Assembly: GCF_900168125.1 (NCBI RefSeq)
Contig: NZ_FUZF01000006.1
Coordinates: 19,706 to 83,705 of the forward strand
Length of the DNA stretch: 64,000 nucleotides
Direction: 5' to 3'
Source: Sphingobacterium nematocida
GTDB lineage: Bacteria > Bacteroidota > Bacteroidia > Sphingobacteriales > Sphingobacteriaceae
Under the pieces are notes generated by a model. It was not told the origin of the DNA. It did not search any database and saw only the letters and a program-made list of their open reading frames with translations. Below, piece by piece: positions 27,300 to 34,647 of the stretch. Position numbers and translations under genes: made by a program. Each line of letters opens with the position of its first letter. The stretch's first letter is position 1.

Positions 27300-27560
27300 A
27301 TTGATCGACTGTTGTTGGAAGGGTATTCGAGATAGCGTAGGGATTAGTTCGAGACTGTTTTAGGACATCTTCGGCTGCTGTTCGGTAGTTGTTTGGCTGT
27401 TGTTTGCCTTATTGCGGAAGGTTAGCCGGAGAGACGTCGAAGGCTAGTCGATGCTGTATCGAAGGAGTCCCGAGGTTGGTACGAAGGAATATCAGAGCTT
27501 GGTCGAAGCTATAGCGGAGTTGAGGGGACTTGAGCAGACTTAAGGGGACTTAAACGGACT
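27300..27560. repeat. G-rich degenerate short-period repeat region
   Basis: The 368-bp gap before the next gene has a composition unlike its surroundings: G/T-rich on the plus strand with few A/T runs. Short units recur imperfectly, such as GGGGACTTGAG, CAGACTTAA, GGGGACTTAAA, CGGACTT (27519-27561), preceded by several TTCGGCTGCTG / TTCGGTAGTTG / TTTGGCTGTTG units (27378-27408) and several TCGAAG units (27437-27508). No open frame of note lies on it. Function unknown. Confidence 0.5.
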
Positions 27561-27648
27561 TTGTATATGGTATTTGTTCCGATGTTTAATTTTTGTTAAC
27601 TTGTAGGTTTTGAGTTTGTTGTGTGTTTTTAAGCCAATTGTCTTTATT

Positions 27649-28428
27649 ATGGATGAGCTTGTCAAGAAAGTTGTTTCCCAAAAATTACGCAATCGAGGCG
27701 CTAACTATGGTCTTAGCGAAAAGAGTAAGCTTGCTAACAAGGATTTTACCTATGCCAGTAAGGTTAGTTCTAAGATATACCAACATGGTAAAAGGACTTG
27801 GCCTGAGATGGCCGAACGATCTGTTTTCAATCGGTTGACGAAGCGGGTGAGTAAGCTCGTTCGGTTGGACGAAGAACATGAGCTAGGACAGTTACGTATA
27901 GGCTATGGTAATAGCTCAGCTTTAAAAGACTTCCGTTGGAATAAGAAGCGGACCTTCTCAGGAATTGTCTCTTGGCAAACTGAGGTCCTCTATAATGAGA
28001 AAAAAAGAGATATTTTGGTGAAAATTCTAGATGACAAGATTTGGAGTCGTGCAGCGTATAATAGTCGAATCCGCTCACTATGCGTTCACTATCATGTCTT
28101 GAAAATTCCCTTTGAATTGGACGATGAAATCGACTTTCGCTACACCAAGGAGTTGCAGGTCTTTCCAGGTAAGGAGCCCCCGGCAAAAGAAACTACGTTT
28201 CCGATTCAGAACTGGGACGATTGCCTGATTATCGTGACGGGAGTGGTGCGCTGCCGTTTATGGCATCCCGGTGGCAAGGAAGATTATTTGTCCAACAGTC
28301 AAGCCTTTATGGCAGCCGATATACTAGAAGTCTTTCGGGTACGAGATGGGAAGTTAATGAAGGACGTGATTCGGGAATCAACACCTGTAGAGAAACCTAT
28401 TCAAGAAGGAGGAACAGACTGGGTGTAG
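27649..28428 (+). CDS. Hypothetical protein, basic, family not recognised
   Basis: A 259-residue cytoplasmic protein without signal or membrane segments. The ATG at 27649 is preferred to a TTG 13 codons upstream. The first 100 residues are Lys/Arg-rich (MDELVKKVVSQKLRNRG, MAERSVFNRLTKRVSKLVRL). A central FRWNKKRTFSGIVSWQTEV block follows, and the C-terminal half is strand-rich with several aromatic residues (IQNWDDCLIIVTGVVRCRLW) and ends in GGTDWV. The basic N-terminus would allow nucleic-acid binding, but that is inference. It is convergent with the HEPN operon, sharing the stem-loop at 28434-28473, and follows an odd G-rich repeat stretch. It belongs to the accessory island. Confidence 0.7.
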   Translation: MDELVKKVVSQKLRNRGANYGLSEKSKLANKDFTYASKVSSKIYQHGKRTWPEMAERSVFNRLTKRVSKLVRLDEEHELGQLRIGYGNSSALKDFRWNKKRTFSGIVSWQTEVLYNEKKRDILVKILDDKIWSRAAYNSRIRSLCVHYHVLKIPFELDDEIDFRYTKELQVFPGKEPPAKETTFPIQNWDDCLIIVTGVVRCRLWHPGGKEDYLSNSQAFMAADILEVFRVRDGKLMKDVIRESTPVEKPIQEGGTDWV

Positions 28429-28433
28429 TGTTA

Positions 28434-28473
28434 CTAAAAGCCTCGAAGCAGAAGATGCAGCGAGGCTTCTTAG
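28434..28473. terminator. Bidirectional stem-loop between convergent genes
   Basis: AAGCCTCG and CGAGGCTT form an eight-base-pair stem with outer CTAA/TTAG pairing, around a 15-base loop that can itself fold. It lies 5 bp after the plus-strand stop and 6 bp beyond the HEPN gene stop, so it can serve both. T runs are poor. Confidence 0.6.
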
Positions 28474-28479
28474 TCGCTA

Positions 28480-30210
28480 TTATGCGCATTGTTCGATGTT
28501 TTCGATTTTATTGGCTTCTTGTAGTTGATCTTGTTGTTTGAAATGGGTTTTCATAAAACTATTTGCTGAGGCTATAAAGTCTTCTAGTTGCCAAATTAAC
28601 ACTTCAATTTTTTTTCCATTCGCAAAATAGTTGCTAGAGAACTTGAATTTTTGTTGCGCTTTTATTAGTCGATTGAAAGATTTTTTGTCTTTTAGAGTGT
28701 TCCTTGGAAAAATTGATGATACATTTGGACAGATACTATCGCATAAATCCATTAAGTAATTTAAGTTTGTACTAGTTGGAATAAAATTATAAGAGTGTTT
28801 TATTAAACCCATGCAGATCTGTTCTATTGATAGGCCGATAATGTAATAGTATGTTTCTATTGTATGTTCTAAAACAGGTTCTTTGAGAGTGTTGTGCAGT
28901 ACATAGGCGTTTTCAAAACGTTTGGTCCAAAAAAAGTTCTCGAATTGGACTGTAGAGCTGCTTTCTTTACTTATTATCGACGAGGATTTAAATTCATACC
29001 AATACTCCCCAATCTGCAATAGGTTACTACGAAATACATCACCCTTTTTCAATTTTTTTTCTACCTGCTCTGGTGTCTCTTGTATTAAAGTCACTTTAAT
29101 CTTCTCTGGTAATAATTGCATAACGCAGTTTTGTAGATCCACAATGGGCTTGCTCTGATCAGCCATAATGGCAAAGAGATAATAATGGTGTATCTCGTTA
29201 TGTGACTGTTGTACATTTAAGAGGTTGCACATGCTGTCTTGACGTGTCACATAAGCAAAACAATACAGCCCATGTACCTGACCATAGGTTTCCAGTGCAT
29301 TGTGGATCAGATCCCGATGGTTGTTGTTGATGTTTGTTGACTTTTCCATATTGATTTTGGTTTTTATAATGTCAGTTTGTTGATGAGAGTCTGGGATATG
29401 GATAAACTTTTCCTCTATTTCTAGTAGTAACTCCTGTTCATAATCTTCTATCCATGCAAATGTTCGGTCGGCAATGTCTTTGCAGAATGCTATCTTTTGC
29501 AGATCGAGCACGAAGTTGTTTTTGTAGCGAGATCCTGTATAAGACTCTGTTAGTCTATTAATTGCTTGTTCCTCTTCCTTGCTTGTGAGTAGGTTTCCTA
29601 GGACCGGATCATAGGGCTTGAAAAAGTCGATATTTTGCTTTATTGAATGTGATCGTTCCTCCACGCCCAATAACAATTTTTGTGCTGTCCGTAATGATAT
29701 TTCCAAAGCTTGATGGAGCATAAATGCAGCATTCGAGTACATTTCCTTTTCAGAATAAAGGTGGTAGCCTTCCATAAAGGCTATAATTTTGTCCTTTTCT
29801 CTTTTTATGTACTCCCTTGTTTGCTCCACGAGCTCTTCCTTACTAAGACTAGGAAGAGCTATCGAGTTTATATACTCGGGGTGAAGATAGATGCGGTTGC
29901 TGGGGTGGCAGTTGAGGTGTAAGCGACCAAGTCCATCGTTGATTCTAGATTGCACTTCTTTTGTGTTATAGAAGGTGAAGTGGTGGCCTTCTATTTGATT
30001 TAGAGCGCGCTCGCATCTTTCACGAAGGGTTCTACTGCGTTGTTTATTGTGCGTATGTATTTGCACAATAGTCTTTGTCGTCCCATTGCGCCTATAAGTC
30101 CATAGAAAGATCTCATCGACGGTAAGATGTTTAAAAATAATCTCGAAATTGGGTTCTAGTGCTGTCGTCATGGCCCTAGGTATTTTGGCTTTGCATGTTT
30201 TTGTTTCCAT
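28480..30210 (-). CDS. Doubled nucleotidyltransferase-like/HEPN domain protein
   Basis: A 576-residue cytoplasmic protein with no signal. Residues about 120-270 form a HEPN domain: NAAFMLHQALEISLRTAQKL, then ERSHSIKQNIDFF, then the classical YTGSRYKNNF and a last long helix. The preceding 100 residues (FEIIFKHLTVDEIFLW, TIVQIHTHNK) resemble a worn nucleotidyltransferase-like domain. The order then repeats: residues 295-405 (YLFAIMADQSKPIVDL) and a second, more diverged HEPN at 430-565 (YYYIIGLSIEQICMGLIKHS, FKFSSNYFANGKKIEVLIWQ). The RNase-type R-x4-6-H motif of toxin HEPNs is not evident. It is second in an operon with the helical-repeat protein, 30 bp upstream. HEPN/MNT proteins occur in toxin-antitoxin and defence systems; the role here is unknown. 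Confidence 0.75.
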   Translation of the reverse strand: METKTCKAKIPRAMTTALEPNFEIIFKHLTVDEIFLWTYRRNGTTKTIVQIHTHNKQRSRTLRERCERALNQIEGHHFTFYNTKEVQSRINDGLGRLHLNCHPSNRIYLHPEYINSIALPSLSKEELVEQTREYIKREKDKIIAFMEGYHLYSEKEMYSNAAFMLHQALEISLRTAQKLLLGVEERSHSIKQNIDFFKPYDPVLGNLLTSKEEEQAINRLTESYTGSRYKNNFVLDLQKIAFCKDIADRTFAWIEDYEQELLLEIEEKFIHIPDSHQQTDIIKTKINMEKSTNINNNHRDLIHNALETYGQVHGLYCFAYVTRQDSMCNLLNVQQSHNEIHHYYLFAIMADQSKPIVDLQNCVMQLLPEKIKVTLIQETPEQVEKKLKKGDVFRSNLLQIGEYWYEFKSSSIISKESSSTVQFENFFWTKRFENAYVLHNTLKEPVLEHTIETYYYIIGLSIEQICMGLIKHSYNFIPTSTNLNYLMDLCDSICPNVSSIFPRNTLKDKKSFNRLIKAQQKFKFSSNYFANGKKIEVLIWQLEDFIASANSFMKTHFKQQDQLQEANKIENIEQCA

Positions 30211-30240
30211 AGTTGTATCTGGTTTATATTTGTTTCGATT

Positions 30241-31455
30241 TTAGCTTTCTTGTTGTTCTAATACCGGACTGTTTATGAATTCGATTTCATCTTTGAAGGC
30301 TATCATATAGCCGAGTTCAAGTACTTTGGTTAGTGTTTGATAGACCCTACCAGTGTAGGTAGCATACGCTCCTATGTAGGAATTGGAAGAGAGTCCATAT
30401 TGTAGCCAATCATATAGAATTTCCTGCCATTCAATTAACGTGAATATGCTTAAGCTCTCTAGTATTGCAAGTAATGGATTTTCTATAGTCTCTTTCTTAA
30501 TATAATACAAGGTGACAGCTTCTCCTTTTTCTTCGATATTAATAGAGGTTGTTTCAGGGAAAATGGAGACTGTTGCATCATCTTCTAAATTGAAATTTGA
30601 CCCTTCTTGCTCCGATAGTTGATTCAAGAACATTTCTAAGAATGAACATATGCAGCTATAGATGTGGACGAGATTTGCTCCTGAAAAGTGGCTGCTATTT
30701 GAGGCCGACCAAAAATGGTTTTCGGTTAGTACAGACTCGTACCAATATCGAATATCCTTGCGCCATCCGTTTAGATCATTTCGATCGAAAAACTCTTTAA
30801 GAGCCTCTATCGAGTAATTTCTTGGAGCTAACCATTCGGGAGGAATTACTTTTTGTTTAGGATTAAAAGGTAATGGGATATCTGTGGTGGATTCTTTCGT
30901 TGTTCCTATCCGGTTATGATAGTTTTTAGGTATTAACTCTTCATTGTATAGTTTATGAACCGGCAAAATGTAGTAGGGGTAGTCAAAATAGCCTTCTTGA
31001 TTGTTTGTATATAGATAAAGGTATTTAGCTAAATAGTGAGTCAGTTCAATCAAGTTGATTAGATAGGGGTTGTAGTTATCATCATCTAGATAATAATATT
31101 TATCTGTTTGATTTCTAAGAACGTCATCAAGTTGTACGAGCCAGTTTTCTAGTGATTGTCTTTCAAATAGATATTCAAAAAATCGGTTTGCTTCAATTGC
31201 TAATTCGTATTTGTGATAAAGGACAAATGCATACTCGAGTTGTTCTACGAGATTTTGGTGAACAAATGTCGGATCGTACATCGGGTATCGTTGTTGGACG
31301 GAACCAGAAGATAAGAAGACATATATCTTCTCTTGCCATAGTTCTAGATCTATTCTTTCAAAAAAGAAGCATAGAAATCCTTTAGGATCTTCAATATTTT
31401 CCTTACTTAAATACCTAAAATGTTTTGCTTTCAGTTTCTTTTGCGTATTTTTCAT
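30241..31455 (-). CDS. Four-repeat helical protein of unknown function
   Basis: A 404-residue, Tyr/Trp/Asn-rich cytoplasmic protein; no family name is known to me. The frame opens at a TTG at 31557, but ATGs at 31482 and 31455 are better starts, because a promoter-like pair ends near 31555. Four repeats of about 65-70 residues are visible, each with a short helix rich in Phe/Leu, then a Leu-x-x-Trp core and a closing Leu/Tyr helix. The four cores are IDLELWQEKIYVFL, QSLENWLVQLDDVL, NDLNGWRKDIRYWY and TLIEWQEILYDWLQYGLSS. Repeats 1 and 2 are adjacent, 3 and 4 adjacent, and a linker of about 80 residues lies between (IPLPFNPKQKVIPPEW). First gene of a two-gene operon with the HEPN protein, divergent from the HTH pair. 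Confidence 0.7.
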   Translation of the reverse strand: MKNTQKKLKAKHFRYLSKENIEDPKGFLCFFFERIDLELWQEKIYVFLSSGSVQQRYPMYDPTFVHQNLVEQLEYAFVLYHKYELAIEANRFFEYLFERQSLENWLVQLDDVLRNQTDKYYYLDDDNYNPYLINLIELTHYLAKYLYLYTNNQEGYFDYPYYILPVHKLYNEELIPKNYHNRIGTTKESTTDIPLPFNPKQKVIPPEWLAPRNYSIEALKEFFDRNDLNGWRKDIRYWYESVLTENHFWSASNSSHFSGANLVHIYSCICSFLEMFLNQLSEQEGSNFNLEDDATVSIFPETTSINIEEKGEAVTLYYIKKETIENPLLAILESLSIFTLIEWQEILYDWLQYGLSSNSYIGAYATYTGRVYQTLTKVLELGYMIAFKDEIEFINSPVLEQQES

Positions 31456-31564
31456 CATAATTATTGATTTGTAAGTTGTCATAAGATCGAAATAAGTAAG
31501 GCGTATTGTTTTACCCGCCTGCTCATATGATTTCTTAATAGTCGCATTGTTGAACAAAATCTAG

Positions 31565-31591
31565 AAACCATTACGGCACCGACAATGGTTT
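31565..31591 (-). promoter_or_regulatory. Promoter with inverted-repeat operator of the HEPN operon
   Basis: On the minus strand, TTG (31585-31583), a 19-bp spacer and TAGATTTTG (31563-31555) approximate a Bacteroidota promoter. A perfect inverted repeat, AAACCATT and AATGGTTT with an 11-bp spacer, lies at 31565-31591, between and over these elements. It is a good candidate for a repressor site controlling the HEPN operon. Confidence 0.45.
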
Positions 31592-31633
31592 CATTGCATT
31601 TGTTCTGTAATCGTAAATTGTGCGTAGGATAAA

Positions 31634-31649
31634 TGAACTCACAAGTTCA
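31634..31649. promoter_or_regulatory. Perfect 6-4-6 dyad in the divergent control region
   Basis: TGAACT and AGTTCA separated by four bases form an exact palindrome, 79 bp before the first HTH gene. It fits the size of a site for a dimeric HTH protein. Confidence 0.4.
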
Positions 31650-31659
31650 AATGGTCGGA

Positions 31660-31676
31660 TATCCCGTTTTGGGATA
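31660..31676. promoter_or_regulatory. Perfect 17-bp dyad, probable HTH operator
   Basis: TATCCC and GGGATA flank a five-base spacer GTTTT. It lies just upstream of a weak -7-like TATAATTG (31683-31690) for the HTH genes, so binding here would block that promoter. It is the most convincing auto-regulatory site of this region. Confidence 0.5.
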
Positions 31677-31727
31677 CTATTTTATAATTGTTAACCAAAT
31701 TTAAGATAAATATTTTTCTTAAACAAG

Positions 31728-32156
31728 ATGAAAGAGAAAATAATTTATAACATCAAAGATCGTGTAGTTCAGATAGCGCAGGAGAAGGGAATTAATAAAT
31801 TGGATTTTTTCAATGAGTTAGGACTTTCTTATGGTAATTTTAAGGGAGTTCAAAAGCAATCTGCACTTAGTTCTGATGCTTTGGCTATGATTTTATCTGT
31901 TCACAAAGATATTAGCCCTTCTTGGCTGATAGTCGGGGAAGGTGAGATGTTCCGTGATACATCAAGTATTGAAGAACGTGCCGAAACGTATTTAAATGCG
32001 GAACTTGAAGGAGTGAGCAATGCCGTAATCCACTCGATGCAGCGTGTTATATCCTCTCAAGAAGTCACCATCAAATCCCAAGAGAAGACAATTTTCTCCT
32101 TGGAGAAGCAATTAGCGCTACTAGAGCGCGAAATATCATTATTAAGAAAAGACTAA
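31728..32156 (+). CDS. CI-repressor-like HTH protein with coiled-coil tail (first of pair)
   Basis: A 142-residue cytoplasmic protein. Residues 1-75 match the phage CI-type HTH domain seen in Bacteroidota: KDRVVQIAQEKGINKLDFFN, LSYGNFKG, then the hallmark DISPSWLIVGEGEMF. There is no LexA/S24 peptidase part. Instead the C-terminal 45 residues are a coiled coil with heptad Leu/Ile (SQEVTIKSQEKTIFSLEKQL to LLEREISLLRKD), suited to dimerisation. It starts after a dyad-rich control region and is 4 bp upstream of a paralogue, so the two are co-expressed. It is likely a repressor of itself and perhaps of the divergent HEPN operon (inference). Confidence 0.8.
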   Translation: MKEKIIYNIKDRVVQIAQEKGINKLDFFNELGLSYGNFKGVQKQSALSSDALAMILSVHKDISPSWLIVGEGEMFRDTSSIEERAETYLNAELEGVSNAVIHSMQRVISSQEVTIKSQEKTIFSLEKQLALLEREISLLRKD

Positions 32157-32160
32157 TTAT

Positions 32161-32613
32161 ATGGATAATCTATCACTTACTATCAAAGAACGAATCCTGT
32201 TGATAGCAGGGCATGCTAAATTGAGTAAAATTGAGTTTTTTAAAGACCTAGGGCTTTCCTATGCTAATTTCAAAGGGGAGCAGAAGAAATCTGGTTTGAG
32301 TTCAGACGCACTGCTTAAAGTACTGTCCAAATATCCAGAATTAAGCCCTTCTTGGCTATTGCTCGGAGAGGGGGAGATGCTTAAACCTACTGCGGCACCA
32401 ACCCCTGTAACCGTTGAAAAAAATCCCTCCGCTCCCAAGGGGTATGTGGCCCCTCTGTCGGATAGTGAGTTACAGTTTGCATTGTACGATGCTTTCAAAG
32501 AATTGAGCGCGCTGATCGAAGAGCAGTCACTGCACTTACGTCAATTGGCAAAGCGCGTAGAAGAGTTGGAGAAAAAGGGGAAAGATAGCAAGAAGAAGAA
32601 AAAGAAGAAGTAA
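32161..32613 (+). CDS. CI-repressor-like HTH protein with lysine-rich tail (second of pair)
   Basis: A 150-residue paralogue of the preceding protein. The HTH part aligns block by block: KERILLIAGHAKLSKIEFFK, LGLSYANFKG, LSPSWLLLGEGEML. The middle is a Pro/Thr/Ala linker, followed by a helix (LHLRQLAKRVEELEKKGK) and a tail of almost pure lysine (KDSKKKKKKK). The tail probably adds non-specific nucleic-acid affinity or anchors the protein. No S24 peptidase domain is present. It is separated by 4 bp from the first copy. The stop codon is part of a small hairpin. A tandem duplication with diverged C-termini suggests hetero-oligomers or two target sets. Confidence 0.8.
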   Translation: MDNLSLTIKERILLIAGHAKLSKIEFFKDLGLSYANFKGEQKKSGLSSDALLKVLSKYPELSPSWLLLGEGEMLKPTAAPTPVTVEKNPSAPKGYVAPLSDSELQFALYDAFKELSALIEEQSLHLRQLAKRVEELEKKGKDSKKKKKKK

Positions 32614-32630
32614 CGAGTCGGAGACTCGTT
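32612..32630 (+). other. Small hairpin at the end of the second HTH gene
   Basis: AACGAGTC and GACTCGTT pair perfectly around a three-base loop, starting inside the stop codon. No T run follows, so it is more likely an mRNA end-stabilising or processing element than a full terminator. Confidence 0.45.
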
Positions 32631-32651
32631 ATAGCGTATTAGATAGTCAAT

Positions 32652-33878
32652 ATGAGCAGAAGATTTTGGCGCGTATGTTTGATGGCATGTATGCTATCTG
32701 TGTTTTTAGTTAATGCACAAACCAAAGAATGGAGACCGGTGTATACTTCGCGTTGGGAGCATCTTTTATCTTCACCGGAGGATAAGTTATCTGTTATCGG
32801 GGTGCTTTGTACAGAAGCATCTATTACCGTGTTAGACTCTACACGGACACATTATAAAATCAGAGTTAGCAATGGAGATGTTGGCTATATTGTCAAGCAA
32901 CCCCTGGCTACGAGGATGTTCTCAAAAAGATCTGCAGGAGAACCAGCCCAGTATTTCTACCGTGGTTCAGAAGGACAGCAGGGCCCCCATCTGTATGTAC
33001 AGGCTGCCGAGCTACGGGTGCGCAACCAACCCTCTGCAGAGGGCAAGATCGTACGCCGTGCGCGTCTTAATGAACATACTTCGCTGGATTACTATCCTTT
33101 GTATAAGGATGGTTGGGTATATATAGGTGATCATTTTCATGAGCAACCTGAGTATATACAAGCCAAGTACCTAGGGATGGAACTGACTTATGACCAACTA
33201 TTAAAAGCCTACCTCGAGGTAAAAGGCAAAGGTATAGCCGAAGAATTGAATGCTGTTGGCCGCCTTCGTGAGATAGGATGGTCCAGTACTAAAGATGAGA
33301 TGTTACAGGCGCTCCGTTATTATCAGGAATCTTGGGAGCGTTCCGGTCAAAGCAATCCTAAGGTTGATATCGATTTTGAGTTGCTACTTGCTTCCCAGCT
33401 CCAAAATTTGGGCTATGAGAAATATGAAAAGGAGCTGAAAAAACTCGATATGCACTTTTTGATAAAGGGGACATCACTGTGGGATGGTAAGATGACCGAC
33501 AAGCAAGCGCTCGCGTTGAATCTCAGCAAAGTGCAAGATATCCCCGACTCGCCAGAGTGTGGCTGGGAGCCGCTCTATTTTTACCAATCAGCAGATCTTA
33601 TCCTAGCATTTGAAGAGAATTATCCAGCAAAAAATAAAATGGTTGGCTCAGTGTATACGATGACTTTTGCAGATCAACAAGCGCTGGTGTTGGGCAAGGA
33701 AATTATTGATAACAGATACAGCGAATTAGACTTCATCACTAAATTTGGACACCTTCTTTCGGTAGACTGGGCGGGCAATCCGCACTACTATCGTATTGCC
33801 AATGGCGATGCCGGATTCTATGCGATCACCTTTAAAAACGGCGTGCCTGTTGCTTTTGAGTCCGTTTATTATTGTTAA
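32652..33878 (+). CDS. Exported protein with two SH3-like domains
   Basis: A 408-residue protein with a signal peptide of about 22 residues (VCLMACMLSVFLVNAQ). Two bacterial SH3-like segments follow. The first ends in THYKIRVSNGDVGYIVKQ (about residues 40-85). The second is LYVQAAELRVRNQPSAEGKI to WVYIGDHFHEQPEYIQAKYL (about 110-180). The remainder is helical, with YYQESWERSG resembling a peptidoglycan-binding-like helix set, and ends in a strand-rich tail with a terminal cysteine (FESVYYC). SH3b domains usually bind cell wall, so a periplasmic wall-associated role is plausible. It may be read through from the HTH genes, 38 bp upstream, but its export suggests a separate function. Confidence 0.7.
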   Translation: MSRRFWRVCLMACMLSVFLVNAQTKEWRPVYTSRWEHLLSSPEDKLSVIGVLCTEASITVLDSTRTHYKIRVSNGDVGYIVKQPLATRMFSKRSAGEPAQYFYRGSEGQQGPHLYVQAAELRVRNQPSAEGKIVRRARLNEHTSLDYYPLYKDGWVYIGDHFHEQPEYIQAKYLGMELTYDQLLKAYLEVKGKGIAEELNAVGRLREIGWSSTKDEMLQALRYYQESWERSGQSNPKVDIDFELLLASQLQNLGYEKYEKELKKLDMHFLIKGTSLWDGKMTDKQALALNLSKVQDIPDSPECGWEPLYFYQSADLILAFEENYPAKNKMVGSVYTMTFADQQALVLGKEIIDNRYSELDFITKFGHLLSVDWAGNPHYYRIANGDAGFYAITFKNGVPVAFESVYYC

Positions 33879-33902
33879 GTAATAATTAATCGACAAAACA
33901 TC

Positions 33903-33910
33903 TATCTTTG
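33903..33910 (+). promoter_or_regulatory. Possible -7 box of the cluster B sigma gene
   Basis: TATCTTTG matches TAnnTTTG exactly. It lies 131 bp before the sigma start codon, and no clear -33 TTTG is present. Confidence 0.35.
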
Positions 33911-34041
33911 ATTAATATTTTTTTTCAATATCTAGTTACCGATTTGATAATCAAGTGTCTGAAACCGATAAAAAATTTATAATTTGGCCGGGCTTGAGGA
34001 CACTTCTTGATTCATTTTGAGATTCTTAATTGATTGCGGGC

Positions 34042-34563
34042 ATGACGGGAATAGAAACGCTTTTCAAAGAGTATTTTGTACGATTGACGGTTTATGCGTA
34101 TCCGTTTGTCAATTCGGAAGAAATAGCTAAAGATATAGTCCAAGAAGCCTTTGTTATCCTGGTCGATAGGGCAGATATTCTTGCTCGCCCTGAGCAAGTC
34201 ATCAAAAGCTTTCTTTACACTACAGTCAAAAACCAATGTTTAAATCATAAAAGAAGGGAAGCAACTGCTGAGAAGGTACATACTGTACTGCGTGCGGAAG
34301 AGGAGGATAGTGTCGATCAGCTAACCAATCTGATTCGAGCAGAGGTGGTTGGTGTACTTCATCATCAGCTTTCGACATTGCCTGATAAATGTCAGCATAT
34401 CTGTAAACTGATTTATTTTGACGGTAAAAAATATGAAGAGGTTGCCAAATTACTGAATATAAGCCTAAATACGGTTAAGAGCCAACGACAGCGTGCGCTC
34501 CGGATATTGAAAAGTAAGCTTATGCCAATCTTGATTACTTTCTTTAGAATTTTATTTATCTAA
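34042..34563 (+). CDS. ECF RNA polymerase sigma factor (cluster B)
   Basis: A 173-residue FecI-like ECF sigma. An in-frame TTG lies four codons upstream; the ATG at 34042 (MTGIETLFKEYFVRLTVYAY) is preferred. Region 2 includes AKDIVQEAFVILVDRAD, and region 4 includes LPDKCQHICKLIYFDG and KYEEVAKLLNISLNTVKSQR. The protein ends in a hydrophobic stretch (LMPILITFFRILFI) that recurs in the cluster A, C and D sigmas and is common in this Bacteroidota sub-group. A FecR gene follows 84 bp downstream, so it should serve the SusC/SusD pair of cluster B. Confidence 0.92.
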   Translation: MTGIETLFKEYFVRLTVYAYPFVNSEEIAKDIVQEAFVILVDRADILARPEQVIKSFLYTTVKNQCLNHKRREATAEKVHTVLRAEEEDSVDQLTNLIRAEVVGVLHHQLSTLPDKCQHICKLIYFDGKKYEEVAKLLNISLNTVKSQRQRALRILKSKLMPILITFFRILFI

Positions 34564-34595
34564 TAATCAGTTTGTTGAAATTTTATTGAAATCAA

Positions 34596-34625
34596 AGCAG
34601 ACTTACGCTCACCCTTTTGTGATTT
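34596..34625 (+). promoter_or_regulatory. Sigma-FecR gap motif shared with cluster C
   Basis: GCAGACTTACGCTCACCCTT, followed by TTGTGAT, resembles the sequence at the same location in cluster C (GCATAGACTTTGCTGCCCC, then TCTCCGTAT). The GACTT plus CCC(T) plus GTnAT layout would suit an ECF-type promoter read by the cluster's own sigma, but this is only a two-copy comparison. Confidence 0.3.
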
Positions 34626-34647
34626 TCAAGTTACTTAGTTATAAATT

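Noticed and set aside
27519..27561. Short GACTT-type repeats as a possible CRISPR array
   Set aside because: Units are imperfect, only 10-12 bases apart, with no constant repeat-spacer structure and no cas genes.
27827..28186. Minus-strand frame of 119 codons antisense to the basic orphan protein
   Set aside because: It is a shadow: the plus frame has the better composition and spans the full gene.
33879..34041. Terminator or tRNA between the SH3 gene and the cluster B sigma gene
   Set aside because: No cloverleaf and no stem with a T run; only a -7-like box.
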